This document shows, one piece after another, positions 49,861 to 62,400 of a stretch of 64,000 bases of DNA. Source of the stretch: Sphagnum compactum (taxonomy: Eukaryota > Bryophyta > Sphagnopsida > Sphagnales); the NCBI GenBank assembly GCA_965153455.1, contig OZ234494.1, positions 372,001 to 436,000 on the forward strand, in the 5' to 3' direction. The notes below the pieces were generated by a model, which had not been told where the DNA came from, did not search any database, and saw nothing but the letters and a program-made list of their open reading frames with translations. Position 1 is the stretch's first letter; the number at the start of each line of letters is the position of its first letter. The translations under genes and the position numbers were made by a program.

Positions 49861-52807
49861 ATGAAGGTTCGGGGGCGATTCCTACTGTTATTGTTGCTGC
49901 AGCTGGTCTTTCTATCCCTTCTTTCCCTCTGCCATGCGAGTGCTGGAGATGATCAACCTCCTTATAAGTAGGGTTTCAATCCGCCTCTTTTCACCCTGGA
50001 AATGTTCTTTCTTTCTTCCTGTATTGTCTCTTAGAAATAACAGTCATCGTTTTCACAAAACATTGGACTAGACTGCATTCTGATGCCAGTTCTGTCCTCA
50101 GACTCTAGAGGGTCAATAGGATGCTTGCAAGGGGCTGAACATTGTAAGGATCCAGAAGCATTCAGTTATAGTTGTCAGTACCAGACAACATATCACATGA
50201 AATCAAGAAAAAAAGAAAAGAGAGAGGCCAAACTCTTACAAGGACAGACCCTTAAAAAGAGAAAAAAAAAGAGCCTCACACACAGATACAATACTTTTTG
50301 GTCTTTGCTCTTGTTTGCTTGTGCACTGAGTGTTAAAGCAAATCAGTGTTCCTGCTATCCAAATTTTAATCATCTTTTGCATCAAGCCAAAGGATTAATT
50401 CCATTGCCATGAAGTCAGGTGGCTAGGATTCATGGCCACCTTTGTATGGCAGTGTGGGTTCAAGAATCACTATCTAGTGATGCTAGACATCACCCTGCAG
50501 TGTTGCCCAACCAAGGTCTTAGAACCCAGGAGCTTCTGGCTCCCCCATGGAAAGAATTGTCCAATTGCCCTAACTACAGCAGCAATTGGAAAGTGTCCAC
50601 CTTTGAGAGAGTTGTCTCAAAAAATTGAAAAGCATGAAGAGATGCAACTTAGTCATGCCTGGTTGGTAAACTTCATTCTTTAGCTCTAATCCTTCGTAGG
50701 GGATATCCATTGGTCGATAGTAAGATTTCATTTTCAGATTGTCAATGGCATTCTATTGACCAAGAAGGATTTGTTGAATGGTACTCCTCTTTGTAATGAT
50801 GTGGTCAATATGATTCAGAAACAGAGTCACCAGATCTGGAACTAGATTCTTACACAATGGGCAATTTTAATGATGGAGATATTTTGCACAGGTCCTGTGT
50901 GGAAAGCTGCGAGAAGAGTGGGTGTGTAGACGACAGCTGCTTCAACAGCTGCAAGTTTCCTGTCGGCATTGATCCAGAGGGTGACCCATCATTGACTAAG
51001 TCTCTTGATTCTGCCTATGAATTGTTCTTGAAGGAACCTCTCTATCTGCGGTGGAAGAAATGGGACTGCACCAGTGAATGCAGGTATCAGTGTATGGTTC
51101 GGGAGGAGGCAAAGCGAGAATCCAATGGACAGCTTCCACTAAAATATCATGGGAAATGGCCTTTTGTCCGTTTCTTCAGTCTTCAGGTCTGTCCATTTGT
51201 TTTGTGCTCCATGTCCTAGTCAATAAGAGTATGCAGATGGCTTCGATCCAAAGGAGTACTCAGACTAGGCTATCTTGTCCATTTCAGTGTTCAACTGGTT
51301 CCCTAGTTTGAAAAGTTATAGCCATAACACAATCTCCACTGCATCTCTACATATAGGGTTCCCTATCTTTGTGTGATAGCCTTTGTGCCTACAAACCCAT
51401 GATCTTCACTCCATGTCTCACTGATTTGTGGTAGATGTGTGGCAGTGGAATAGCTTGAGGCAACATCATCTGTTCGTTACCCTCCCATGACAAGTTTCAT
51501 GTAGGTTTAGCAATCAAGATTGGAAACATTTCATAGCTGGAGTCTGCTAACAGACAGTCAAGTTCATCTGACTTCTCATGTTCGCATTGGTTGAGTTGTG
51601 CAGGAACCAGCATCTGTGGCATTTTCTGTGTTGAACTTGCTTGTCCATTTTCAAGGATTCTCTTCATTTTTGGTGCTGGTATATTACAAGCTTCCATTAT
51701 CTGTTCATGGTAGCCCTCATTATGAATATGTAAGCCTTTGGGCTGTTTATGGCCTGCTGTCAATGAATTCCTGGATCTGGAGCACAGTATTCCACTCACG
51801 GTTAGTACATGTAACTTCCTCATTTTCGTTTAATTCTAGACCACATGTGGTTGAACTTCCAACCTGCTCATCAGAACTGACAGAAACTCCAGGAAGACTT
51901 GAAACTTTCAGCACTCATTCATTTCATGGTTGTTTTGCATCGGCCAAAACTGACACAACAGTTCACCTTCAAAATTTCCTTTGTTGGATTAGAAATATGG
52001 GCAGCAGGGGCATCATTCAGACTTTGAACAGATGTTCTGTTAAAACATCCTCAGTTAAGATGTGTAGATTTTCCATGTATTACTTCTTCACTGGTTTTGC
52101 CTGGGTGATTTAAGGGCATTCCATTTGCTACTGTTTTGTCTGCAGGGATGTGCGTTTTACTGAGATGCTGGACTATTCTTCAGCAGTTGCATTGTTGGGC
52201 TACTCTTTGATTCTAGCAGTCATCAGAACAGGTGATATGCGGGCAGAGGCAGCACGAGTCATGGTGTCAGCTCCTATCACTGCATTTATCTCCACTCATA
52301 TTTTGTACTTGAACCTCTACAAGTTTGACTATGGTATGTTGTGTTCAACTTGTGATGTGGTTCACTGGAGGTCAAGCTTGAGTTTCCCATCTAAATTTGC
52401 TTACGAAACTTCCTGATCTCTGAGTGTGGATATGGAATATATGACAAAATGGAACTGAAACTGCAGAGGGTTCTGGCATGTGTGCAACAGGCTGGAATAT
52501 GCAGGTATGTGTTGTGATAGGTGTAACTCAGATGCTCCTGTGGGCAGTGTGGGCCTATCGTTCCTGTCACCCAGCTCGTTATAAGCTTCTCACGGTAGTC
52601 TTTGGTGCATCTCTGGCTATGCTCCTGGAGATTTATGATTTCCCTCCCTTGTGGGGAATTCTTGATGCTCATGCAATATGGCATGCCACAACAGTCCCCA
52701 TTACTTATCTCTGGTGGAGCTTCATCAAGGATGATGCAAAGTTCCGGACAAAATTACTCATCTCTAAGACTGAAGCAAAAGCCAACAAGTCAAGAAAATC
52801 ACAGTAA
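49861..52807 (+). CDS. PGAP3: PER1/PGAP3-like GPI-anchor phospholipase (post-GPI attachment to proteins factor 3)
   Basis: Five exons join in frame: 49861-49967, 50892-51186, 51604-51800, 52146-52333 and 52491-52807 (TAA), giving 367 residues. A hydrophobic signal peptide (MKVRGRFLLLLLLQLVFL) is followed by the Cys-rich luminal domain (SCVESCEKSGCVDDSC, then WDCTSECRYQC) and several membrane segments. The membrane part carries CREST-superfamily residues: His198 and Asp201 in TVFHSRD, and Asp321, His323 and His327 in ILDAHAIWH. Family knowledge: PER1/PGAP3 sits in ER/Golgi membranes and removes the unsaturated sn-2 acyl chain of GPI anchors during lipid remodelling. The length matches plant members and no lesion is seen. 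The ATG at 49861 was chosen because it opens directly into the signal peptide. Exon 1 ends AA and exon 2 supplies G, an unambiguous phase-2 junction. Confidence 0.94.
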
Positions 52808-54700
52808 CCTCTAATTTGTTCCCAAATTTGCACTTTCTTCGCTCTCTCAGCAAGCATTTGGCCATTGTTTCTGTAGAGGCTATTTGTCCCTCACTATCTT
52901 CCCCTCTAACTTTTATGTAGTCTCACACTGTTGCACTGTATTGTATCTGGTAATTCCTTAACTGCTCTCTGCAGATTTCTTGTGTTCATCTTCCTTCTCT
53001 ATTGTGTTAAGCTGGCTGCTTTTTCCCTCTTTCCCATCTTATCTCAGTTTCTGGTTGTTTCTCCTTTCTGGCTACAGTGATCTCCAGTGTGAAGTTGTGA
53101 ATACATGCAGAAAAACCTTGTCAACGCATCTTTGTGTTTGTCTTTATCAGGTTGCATCAATTGGTTCTCTCTTGCAGATGGGTTTTCGGTGAACCTGGTT
53201 GGTGTGTTTTCCTGGATGGCATACAAAATAATCAGCTCATTTCTTGGGGTAGATTGGTTAAGCTATATGTATGATGATCCAATCTTTGAGTCTTTGCCAG
53301 ATTTTTTTTCTGTTGCATAGATCATGGTTGCAAAGGATATTATCCAGAACAAAGAAATACTCTTTCCTACAGTAATAGTTGTTTTTAATGGGTATGACTG
53401 ACGCATGTCTGAGGTGCAAAACATAGTGCACCCATGGCAGATATGGAAAGCTATCTTTCATGCTTTTGTGGAGGACATGGACTCATTGTCATCTGTTATA
53501 GGTTGGCTTCAGCTCTAATCACTGAGGACAGGTGTAACCTTCTTTGAGCTTTGTTTGCAAGCTTTGCTTTGAAACAGAAGTGTGCACAGGAGACCATAGA
53601 AGTGCAAATGACATGTACCTGGGAAGGGAGATGTACTATGTACAAGCCTGTTATTCTACTGAGAATAGGAAAGAGCAGCTACCATATTCCTCAAACAAAC
53701 CCAAAAGAAAAAGCTTTGACCAGACATAACATGAAAGCTCCATTCTCAAAATTTCTCTCTTCACAGGAAATAAATGCATGCACCAAAGATCCAGAAATGT
53801 ATGTTTGGTCTATACTAATAGAATACTTCCATCCACCAAACAGAAATATTATTGCAAATGCAAGACATGAAACATATTTTGCAGAGGCATCATCAGCTCC
53901 TGCCAATAGGCGGAGGTGAATAGTCCATATTATACATCATCCAATTTACAAATTCCCTATCACAAGACTTTCCAAAACAGGAGGGAAGTGCTTATCATGC
54001 TATCTAGCTCAGTAAAAGATGAAAAGACAGGCCCGGAGTAACAATGCAAGAAATAACAACGCAAGAAGAGAAACAAATAAGCAGGAGAAATGTACATCCC
54101 TATGATTAAAAGTTGGCACCAGATTTCATACACTAGTTCAAGAGTTCCCTATTTTCCATAGAGATTGATCCGCCTACCCACCAACACTAAGTCTATAAGG
54201 CATAGTAATTCTCATTTGCTACAATCTATGACTGAGATAAAAAGCAAACCAGCAAATTCTTTCCATATGAATAATATCGAATCCAACATAGACTTCATGT
54301 CTGGCAACAATATATTTATCTGTATCCGGTAGGATAGATATATAGATCAGTAGATAGATAGATTGCCTTTGGGTGGTTTCAAGTATTGTCTCAAAGCCAC
54401 TTCTTAATCCAATATCTAGTTGCAAAAGATGTGAGCATGGTAAGCTTCTTGACCTATTTAGAACCCTTTTGTTCCTTTAGAGGCCGACAAGAAGGTCTTC
54501 TGACACATAAAGCTAATGAAACAAACTGAAAGTGATTCACACATGCACAAACAAAATACTGCAAAATGCTGGTTATTACATTGTTATACACAGCTCACCA
54601 CAAACAGAGAACAAAGACAGGAAGGTTCTTAGTGTCCATTTGAGAACCCCTTCTTGACTGGAACACCCTGGACACAACACACACACACACAGACAAACAT
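52808..54700. other. Region between the convergent PGAP3 and ZNF706-like genes
   Basis: The genes on either side point towards each other, so this stretch should hold both 3' UTRs. Early parts are T/C-rich and UTR-like. Small simple repeats occur (GATA-type at 54330-54365, CA at about 54680). No further gene recognised. Confidence 0.5.
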
Positions 54701-54727
54701 ATATGACGACTGCCCGCCTGGTGTCTT

Positions 54728-54964
54728 CTACTTCAGAAGATGAGGGAAGCATACTCCTACATCGACCTTGGGATGCTTAGCTTCTGCATGCTCTCTGCAC
54801 TTGACCTCACTGGTGGTGCACATGAAGGTCTGCATGCATGTCTTACACTGTATGGTCATGGCTTTTTTATTCGTGTCAAGCTGGCTGCCTTTTGCAGCCT
54901 GCTTTGCCTTCTCTGCATTCCTTTCTCTTGCAGTTTTCGACTTCTGTGCATTTCCTCCACCCAT
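54728..54964 (-). CDS. Small ZNF706/SERF-like zinc-finger protein (At2g23090 type)
   Basis: The 78-residue product starts MGGGNAQKSKTARERNAEK, the 4F5/SERF-like basic N-terminus, followed by AAKGSQL, TNKKAMTIQCKTCMQTF and a C2H2-type finger whose ligands are the two Cys of QCKTC and the two His of EHAEAKH. It ends VCFPHLLK. Length and layout equal the plant At2g23090 family, whose function is not well defined; animal ZNF706 is a small nuclear protein. The open frame continues upstream to about 55159, but the Met at 54964 is where family similarity begins, so I use it. The single coding exon is intact. A likely 5'-UTR intron lies upstream (55556-55146). Confidence 0.92.
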   Translation of the reverse strand: MGGGNAQKSKTARERNAEKAKQAAKGSQLDTNKKAMTIQCKTCMQTFMCTTSEVKCREHAEAKHPKVDVGVCFPHLLK

Positions 54965-55145
54965 GTTTGACTTGAATGACTCGTACACAACAATCCCTTG
55001 AACCTCTAAGCCGTCCCTGTTTCCAAACAGCACAACTCCCTCTTCTAGCCACACCCGTTCCCCGTCTGCCACACAAGATTTTCCTTCTTCTTCTTCTTCT
55101 TGGTCCTGACTTTTCACCGACTCCTCTCTCTCTTTGGATACCCTG

Positions 55146-55556
55146 CAAAGTCGTTTCACAGTCAGTCAAACCCTACCCCACTATCATTCTCGAATAGAAC
55201 CCACTCTGAAACTCCTCCACCACTTGCTACCCTCCATATCTCAACGTCAAACACGTCAGCATCATGCCCTCCACATCCCAAGTCTCCGCTTCTTGCTCTC
55301 CCCCACACAATCTATCGTCGAAATCACCCCCAAAAACCAGAAAAAAGGAGGAGGAAAAAAACAAGAAAACAAGAAAACTTCCCTCATCCCATACCATCTC
55401 CTCTGATCTCATCTCCGAAACAACAAGGCGAGAAAATCAAGTATAGCAGCACCAAAAACACATGTCGCCGCCACCACAACTATCACTACCACCATCTCTC
55501 TCTCTCCCCCGCCACCCCCCTCTCTCCCACAACCCTTCCATCATCAGTTTTCTTAC
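55146..55556 (-). other. Probable 5'-UTR intron of the ZNF706-like gene
   Basis: On the minus strand a strong donor (TCTTAAG then GTAAGAAA, from 55556) and an acceptor (TTTGCAG, ending at 55146) bracket a pyrimidine-rich segment. The presumed leader exon covers about 55557-55800. It contains upstream ATGs that could open short ORFs, but none joins in frame to the zinc-finger protein. Inferred from splice signals only. Confidence 0.5.
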
Positions 55557-55809
55557 CTTAAGAGAAGCAATCCAGCACAGATGAAGCTCCTTCTTTTCAC
55601 GCAAACAGCCACCACATTCCTTCACCCGATGCAGACGCCAATCCCTTTCCAAAATCCTCCACCGATTCCACAACGACACAGCCACAGGCGCAGCAACTCT
55701 TGTGCAAACCCTACACGCAACGCGAGCTTCCTCGCTCGCTCGCTCGCACGGACGCCCGCTTTCGAAGAAATGAGCAGCAAGGAAGACAAGAAGCGAACTA
55801 AGTGCGAGA

Positions 55810-56450
55810 TTACATACACCGCACCAGTGCCTACGCGGATGGATGAGTCTGTAGCTTCATCCTAAATTACAGACCCCATACAAGTGCCTTCATGGATGGT
55901 TGATTCTCGGACTTCGTCCTCAACTACTGAACCCGTACAAGTGTCTTCACGGATGAATGATTCTCTAGCTTCGTCCTAAATTACAAATCCCGTGCGAGTG
56001 CCTTCATGGATGGATTCTTCTCTGGCTTCATCCTAAATTACAGGCACAACTTCCAATGTGGATGGATGAACTGTTTTTCTGGCTTCTCTCAGATTACAGA
56101 CACCACACAATTTGCCTCTTTGTGAATTTGGATTGATTTTTCTGGTTTCATCCCAGATTACGAAACCCGCACAAGTATCTATTTGATGGATGGTTTCTAC
56201 GGCTTCATCCCAGATACCAATCACCGCAGAACCACCTTCGTGGATGTATGCTGTTCCTCTGGCTTCATTCCAGATTACGAACTCCTTACAAGTGCCTTCG
56301 TGGATGGAAACATCCTCTGCCTTCATCCCAGGGTACAAAAAGAGCACATGCCTTTTGCAGGATGGATGATTTCTATGGCTTCAGTTGTAGATGACAAATA
56401 CGGCGCAAGTGCCTTCGTAGATTACAAAGCCTTGGCGGATGGATCATTCT
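55810..56450. repeat. Degenerate minisatellite, about ten 60-66 bp units
   Basis: Each unit contains variants of AGTGCCTTCATGGATGGATG, a CTCTGGCTTCATCC segment and AGATTACAGAACCC. About ten units run head to tail from 55810 with strong divergence towards the middle. Because the unit is close to a multiple of three, both strands stay open over parts of the array (for example 56033-56347 on -, with repeated FVIWDEA/GIWDEA). I read these as by-products of the repeat. It starts at the presumed transcription start of the ZNF706-like gene. Confidence 0.8.
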
Positions 56451-56915
56451 CTTGACTCTTTCATTGATGAAGAGCTGGAAAAATCATCCAATTCTAAGGC
56501 CCCCGCCCCCCGGCAACTACTTCGGATGAGAATTAGTAGCCAATTTGTATTTTCCCTTTTTTTTAAAATCCAAAAACTAAGTTATATGATCAATATAATA
56601 ATAATTATTATTCTTATAATTATTCCCCTATATGTATAAACACACTATAATAAAGGGCTATTATTGATGTTATAATAATTTCCCAATTTGAACATAAAAT
56701 AATAAAGGCCTCTTATTATATATACCCTGTGTTGTGCAGGCCTTCACTTTTGTTAATAACCGTTGGATCCCGGTTATTTTAATTTTAGGAAGTATAGAAC
56801 CGGCAGTTCCATTTATTTATTTAATTTTTTATAAACTATTTATTTAAATAAATCACAATGAAAAAGAACTTCCGGTCCTTAGGGATTTGAATCTGTTCAA
56901 AGAACCCGGAGTTTC

Positions 56916-59469
56916 ATGAAAGAACCTGAAAAGAACCGTCAGTATAGGGCCGGTTCTTTGAACTTCCACACTGGGGTTATTGATCCCCGCAGTAAACTTT
57001 TCCAGCAATGGTACAAGGTTTTCGTGATCTCTTGTCTACTTGCTATCTTCGTTGATCCCCTCTTCTTCTATTACCTTCCCGTTGTGGATGGATATCAATC
57101 TGCTGGAGGTGGAACTTGCATCAAATTTTCTAGGAAGCTGGCAATGTCACTGACCGTGCTTCGCAGCATTACCGACACCTTTTACTTGATTCACATGGCT
57201 CTGCAATTCCGGACAGCATTCCTTGCAGATGCCAATCGGATGTTTGGCGGACGTCAGTTAGTGGTGGATCCCTATCAAATTGCTATGCGGTACTTGAAGA
57301 AGGATTTTTGGCTAGACTTGGCGGCCCTCTTACCTCATCCGCAGGTACTTCCTAATCACAAACAATGGCCTTGACTTAGGGAATAACCAAGCAGTTTTTT
57401 ACCATAGTACCTTGGCAACTTTGACACATGTTTGTTGGATTATTAATCAATTTTTAAGTTTCCATTTTGACAAATAAAATATTCTTGAAGATTCAATATT
57501 TTCCTTCACAATTCTTTTGTTATTTGAAGAAAATAAAATTTTGAACATTTGAACATTTCTGAAAATGATATAATTAGTTTTAAAGCTGCCAAGGTGGTAG
57601 GGTATTTCAGAGATTTAGCTGGATATGCTCATGATTCATGTGCGATGCAAGAGCATCATGTCCAAAACTAGTTGAATCATTTCTTGTTGCTATGCAGTTG
57701 GTTATATGGATCATTCCACCAAAAATGGCTGGCTCAACTGCAGTTGCCACCAAGAAAATGCTAGGCTTCATTGTTTTCTTCCAGTTCTTTCCTCGCCTAT
57801 TTCAGATCTTCACTATGACATCTAAAATGCTTAAGAATCCAGGGGTGCTGATAGAAACTCCTTGGGCAGTTGATGTGTACAATCTATTGCTTTATTTACT
57901 TGCCAGCCATGTAAGTCCATGCCTGTTCTCACCCATTGCTAGGTAGCAGATGGAAATTCTATGAGGGCAACATCAGATGTAGGCAGGACTGCAGACACAT
58001 CATCTAATGATAACATGCCTGCATGTGGTAGGTGCCTGACGGTGTTTTAGAAGAGACAGGCACATACATCATCTGATGATAGCATATATACCTGCAGGTA
58101 GTAGGCGTATGCTGGTACTTCCTTGCAGTGGACCGCCAAGTCACATGTTGGAAGTACAATTGCCAACAAGAGACCAACAGCCTATGTACCAATGCATTCT
58201 TTGATTGTAATTCACTTGACCCAAAGTATATACACTTGCTGCTAATCGAGCTAGCTGGATGAACTCTTCAAATATCACCATGAATTGTGATACTATACCG
58301 ACCCCCAACCCCTTCTTTGATTTCGGTATCTATGTGACTGCTATTAATAAGGGCATAACAACATCAACTATAAGGTTCATTGACAAATACTTTTACTGTG
58401 CATGGATTGGTTTGTTGAGCTTGAGGTGAGTGCCTTGCTCTCTGTTGGTAGATTAGGTTTTGTTGTAATCCATGTGTGTGGATTGGTTTGTTGAGCTTGA
58501 GGTGAGTGCCTTGCTCTCTGTTGGTAGATTAGGTTTTGTTGTAATCCATGTGTGTGGATTGGTTTGTTGAGCTTGAGGTGAGTGCCTTGCTATCTGTTGG
58601 TAGATTAGGTTTTGTTGTAATCCATGTGTGTGGAATGGTTTGTTGAGCTTGAGGTGAGTGCCTTGCTATCTCTTGGTAGATTAGGTTTTGTTGTAATCCA
58701 TGTGTGTGGATTGGTTTGTTGAGCTTGAGGTGAATGCCTTGTTATCTCTTAGTAGATTAGGTTTGTTGCAGTCCAAGCAAAATGATCTGTCGACGTTTTG
58801 GAGCACTACCTTTGCCATTTCAACAAATAGGTAGCTTATTGTTTGATTGTTCAAATTGCACTTGAAGGAGACATTCATGTTATTAAATCCAAGGATCATG
58901 TGTCTTTTTTATTTTTTCATGAAAAGAAAAATTTTAATGATTTTTGGAAACTTTTTATTAAATATGTCTAGAGTTTCTTAAAACATCACGTTCAAAAGTG
59001 TGTATACTTATATTTCATCTTGAAAAACAGGCATAATTTAAAATCATACCGAAATATGTTAACTATTCAAAATTTAATTTATTGTATCACAAGTTATAAC
59101 TTTGTTTTATATGTCATGTACATGTGATTAAAGGCTTTTGAAATTTTGAGATTTTGAAGCATATTTTTAAAATTTTCAATTATAAATTTGGTGTTTCTAA
59201 TATTGTGAATGTTTTGTGGATTGTGTGCGACAAGTATTATCATATATGACATTTAGGCTTGAAGAGATGAATGTGAAGCGACGTGATAATGAGGATTGGA
59301 TGAAATATCGTAAGTTACCTCATGAATTAGTGGAACGTGTGTCTGCTATTTCGATCAATACAAGTGGGTGGCAACCTTGGGGGTAGATGAGGAGAAGCTA
59401 ATGCAAAACCTTCGTGTGTATTTTCATTGGGACATCAAACGACACCTTTGTTTAGACCTTGTTCGACAT
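56916..59469 (+). pseudogene. CNGC: Broken cyclic nucleotide-gated ion channel (CNGC) gene
   Basis: Channel exons in order. Exon 56916-57344 gives the N-terminal S1-S2 part (GVIDPRSKLFQQWYK, DPLFFYYLPVV, LRSITDTFYLIHM). Exon 57698-57910 gives the S3-S4 region (FFQFFPRLFQIF). Exon 58098-58425 gives VVGVCWYFLAVDRQVTCWKYNC up to the pre-pore KYFYCAWIGLLSLR (each a known CNGC landmark; first string is continuous in the exon from its start). In this exon the frame shifts between FDCNSLDP and NRASWMNSSNIT (about 58215-58245). The pore-helix/S6 exon is not found; instead a 76-bp tandem repeat follows. A later exon 59257-59469 encodes the C-linker (RLEEMNVKRRDNEDWM, then FDQYKW and WDIKRHLCLDLVRH) with a 2-base insertion near 59348. 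No cyclic-nucleotide-binding or calmodulin-binding exons appear up to 64000. Two frameshifts plus missing exons indicate a pseudogene; sequencing error could explain a shift but not the losses. Confidence 0.85.
58404..58783 (+). repeat. Five-copy 76-bp tandem repeat spanning a CNGC exon-intron junction
   Basis: Copies start at 58404, 58480, 58556, 58632 and 58708, each 76 bp, beginning GGATTGGTTTGTTGAGCTTG. The unit holds the last 22 bases of the CNGC pre-pore exon, the 5' splice site GAG/GTGAGT and the start of the intron. The first four copies keep GTGAGT; the fifth reads GTGAAT and is the most diverged. Divergence between copies 1-4 is only a base or two each, so amplification is recent. 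Confidence 0.95.
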
Positions 59470-62400
59470 GTAAGTGTGTTTATTTTATGGTAGTTGATGA
59501 TGTTATGGACACTTTAGGGCTTTCATAAAGTAGAACATGTCTACTAAAGAATACATGGATTGGTGGAGTTTTATTGTTGTATTTGTTATTTTGTGTTAAG
59601 TTCTCAAAATGAAGGTCCATGCCAAGAAATATTCCTATAGGCATAAAACACGATTAACCATTGTGTAAGTGTTGTTCCAGAACATAATTGGACCTCCTAA
59701 TGCAGGATCCCATTCTTGTAGCAAATTATGCACATATTATGAGGGTAGCATGTTAGGGAGGGGGGCTTGAAATTCTGTCACAAATCCACTGCAAATGAGA
59801 TTGTAGGTACATGATCCAAAACCCTAAACCCTAGAGCTGAATTATACTAAAATTTCCCACCCTCTCTCCTTCTCTCTCTCCAAGTTTAGGCTCTTAAACC
59901 CTAAACATGAAACCTGATTCTACTCAATCTCTAGACTAAACATTTCCATGTATACAGGACACATAGATCAAGGTTATTAGAAGAAGGAGACCACCATGAA
60001 GCCTATTAGTGATAGGGATTGTGAACCTTTGTCAAATTGATGCTACATGTAATGAACAAGAATAATACAAAGTCCCCAAGATTACAAGCTTTTGAGAATT
60101 GTTCATTCCTCTTTGTCAAAGAGCACTTCTAGATTCAAGGACAAATGCCCAATGCATCCATACTTGCATTAGTTTGAGGCAGAATTGAAATTTTGAAAAT
60201 TTTCCCGCCCTCGTATATAAATTTGCATATGTATCATGGGGTTCATGATGATAGCACAACATAATGCATGATGACATGATGCATCGATACATTGTGATTT
60301 CGATACACTCCAAAATGTAACAAAAATTTATTATCATTGTTGCCAACAATATTTAATACTAAGTGAAAAATATATTTATTAACAATTTTACTCACATGCA
60401 CATATTTTCAACTTGGGGCAAGATGCGCTTAACTTTTAAAAAAGTACCAAATGTAAGCACCTGGTAGGCACCTATCATCAAAACTTGGTGATCATTTTAT
60501 GTTGGGGACTTAAAACCCTACTAGGATCGATCCTACCATTTTTCTTTCCTCATTTTTTTATAGAATAATTAGCTGCATTTACATTTTTTAAAAATCTCCG
60601 TAGCTAAATCTTTTTTTTTCCCCACTAAATGACATTTTTTTTGCCAAAAACCAATCATATCACTGCTAATTCTTTTCTTTGTTGATTAAATATAACTAGA
60701 TAATTATATTAAAATCAAACGATTTTTTCTTTGATTGAATATAACCAAGACAATTTATTAAAATAAAAAATTTATCATTTTCAATAGCCATAATTCAATA
60801 AAAATTTGAATTCCATTTTTAGATTTTTATATATAGTTCAAGCATGTTGCCAAAAATCTTTTAAAATACTTTTAAAATTTTACTTTTGAATTTAGCTTGT
60901 AAGAAAATCTAACAAAATTTTCCTATGTATCATTATGTATTATTGTCACTTTGACCAAAACACATTTAACAAAATAAAACGTTTTTATGATCATGGTCAA
61001 ATGAACACCTTAACCCTATGCCATATGAGGCATTAGTATCATGTCACAAAATATAATGGAAAATGTCATGCCATCATGTATCAATATAATTCATGATATA
61101 GTCCCCACCTTGAAGAGTTATCCCCTTTAACCATCAAAGTAAGAAAAAATATTTGACTCTTCTCGACATTTTCTTTAGGGAATGTGTCTCACATCCCTTC
61201 ATCAACAAGTAGGGTTTTTTGTATAGGAAAAGGGTTAGGGCCAAAAGCCTTTCCTTGGCAAATGTCTAAATTATCTTATAGCGAGTGGGCAAAGGTTTTT
61301 TAACAAAGGGTAATAGGCATGTTGGTCTCATTGTGCTAAATATTGTCTTAACGTTTGGGTTCACCATATATTATACCTATGATTAAAAATCGAAATTTTT
61401 TTGTTGAAATATTTATTTATTTATTTATTAAAAAAAGAAAGTTCAACAACCCCAATTTGTAATTTTCGCAATTTTGGTAGTTAAGGAATAAGTACAAAAG
61501 GTGAACCTTGCATTTTGACTAAAGGTTTTTTAAAACAAAATAATAAATAAATATTTTTTTTAATGTTTTCTTTTGTAGTGGTGTCAAAAAATAACCAACA
61601 CCATCCATGTAGGTAATTAGATTTTGAAAACTCAATACCATTCTATTATCCATTTAACTAGTTATCAGAAAATTAAAGAATCCGTTGGTAGGTTATTAAT
61701 ATCTAGGTTGATAACCGAAAACTCAATAACCGGTCAACACTAGTTCAAACTAATGTTGAAGGGGTATAGTGATTTTTTTCATACCTTCAAAGTAAGGGTA
61801 TATATGATTTTTGTAAAAAAAATACCTTCAAGGTAAATACTTAATGACATTTATTTGGGCAAATGTTAAATACGATAGGGTATTTACCTTGAGGGTAAAT
61901 TAAATATGTGTTTATAGTATTAAAACTAAAACACATGTTTGGTTTTCATTTTTACTTTTAACATTTTATGCCCAAATCTTACACCAATGTGTAACCTTTT
62001 CCCTATGGGCAAATGCAAAAATACAACATGCTTTAATTGAACAATTGATCCATTCTTGAAAGTGAGTTTACAACTTTGGTTTCATATGAATATAAACAAA
62101 TTAGATAGGAAACAAAAGATTGTCATTATAGATTTTGAACAAGTAGAAAACAAAAATCTATTCGAGCTTGCAATATTGTTCTACCTAGGATTCACCAAGT
62201 TAGTTTTTTCCAACTCAAAATCACATCATCATATGGAAAACCAATTGAACTAATTTTTAAAAAAAAAACCATGTGAACACATAGATCTCCAAATGTGTCA
62301 TTAAGCAATGCCATGACCTATTTTTCATGGACAACTTATTGAATGCTCTCTCATCTGCCATAGAACCAAGCACTTAAATCATAGCCATTTTAGCAAGCTT

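Noticed and set aside
54965-55159. 65-codon in-frame N-terminal extension of the ZNF706-like protein
   Set aside because: Family similarity starts at MGGGNAQ; the extension is low-complexity and an acceptor-like site precedes it, so it is more likely leader sequence.
54876-55169. Arg-rich minus-strand ORF overlapping the ZNF706-like gene (98 codons)
   Set aside because: It is the out-of-frame reading of the same exon and its leader; composition is repeat-driven and it matches nothing I know.
55227-55865. Ser/Pro/Lys-rich ORFs on + between the ZNF706-like gene and the minisatellite
   Set aside because: They fall over the presumed intron and leader of the minus-strand gene and have simple-sequence composition.
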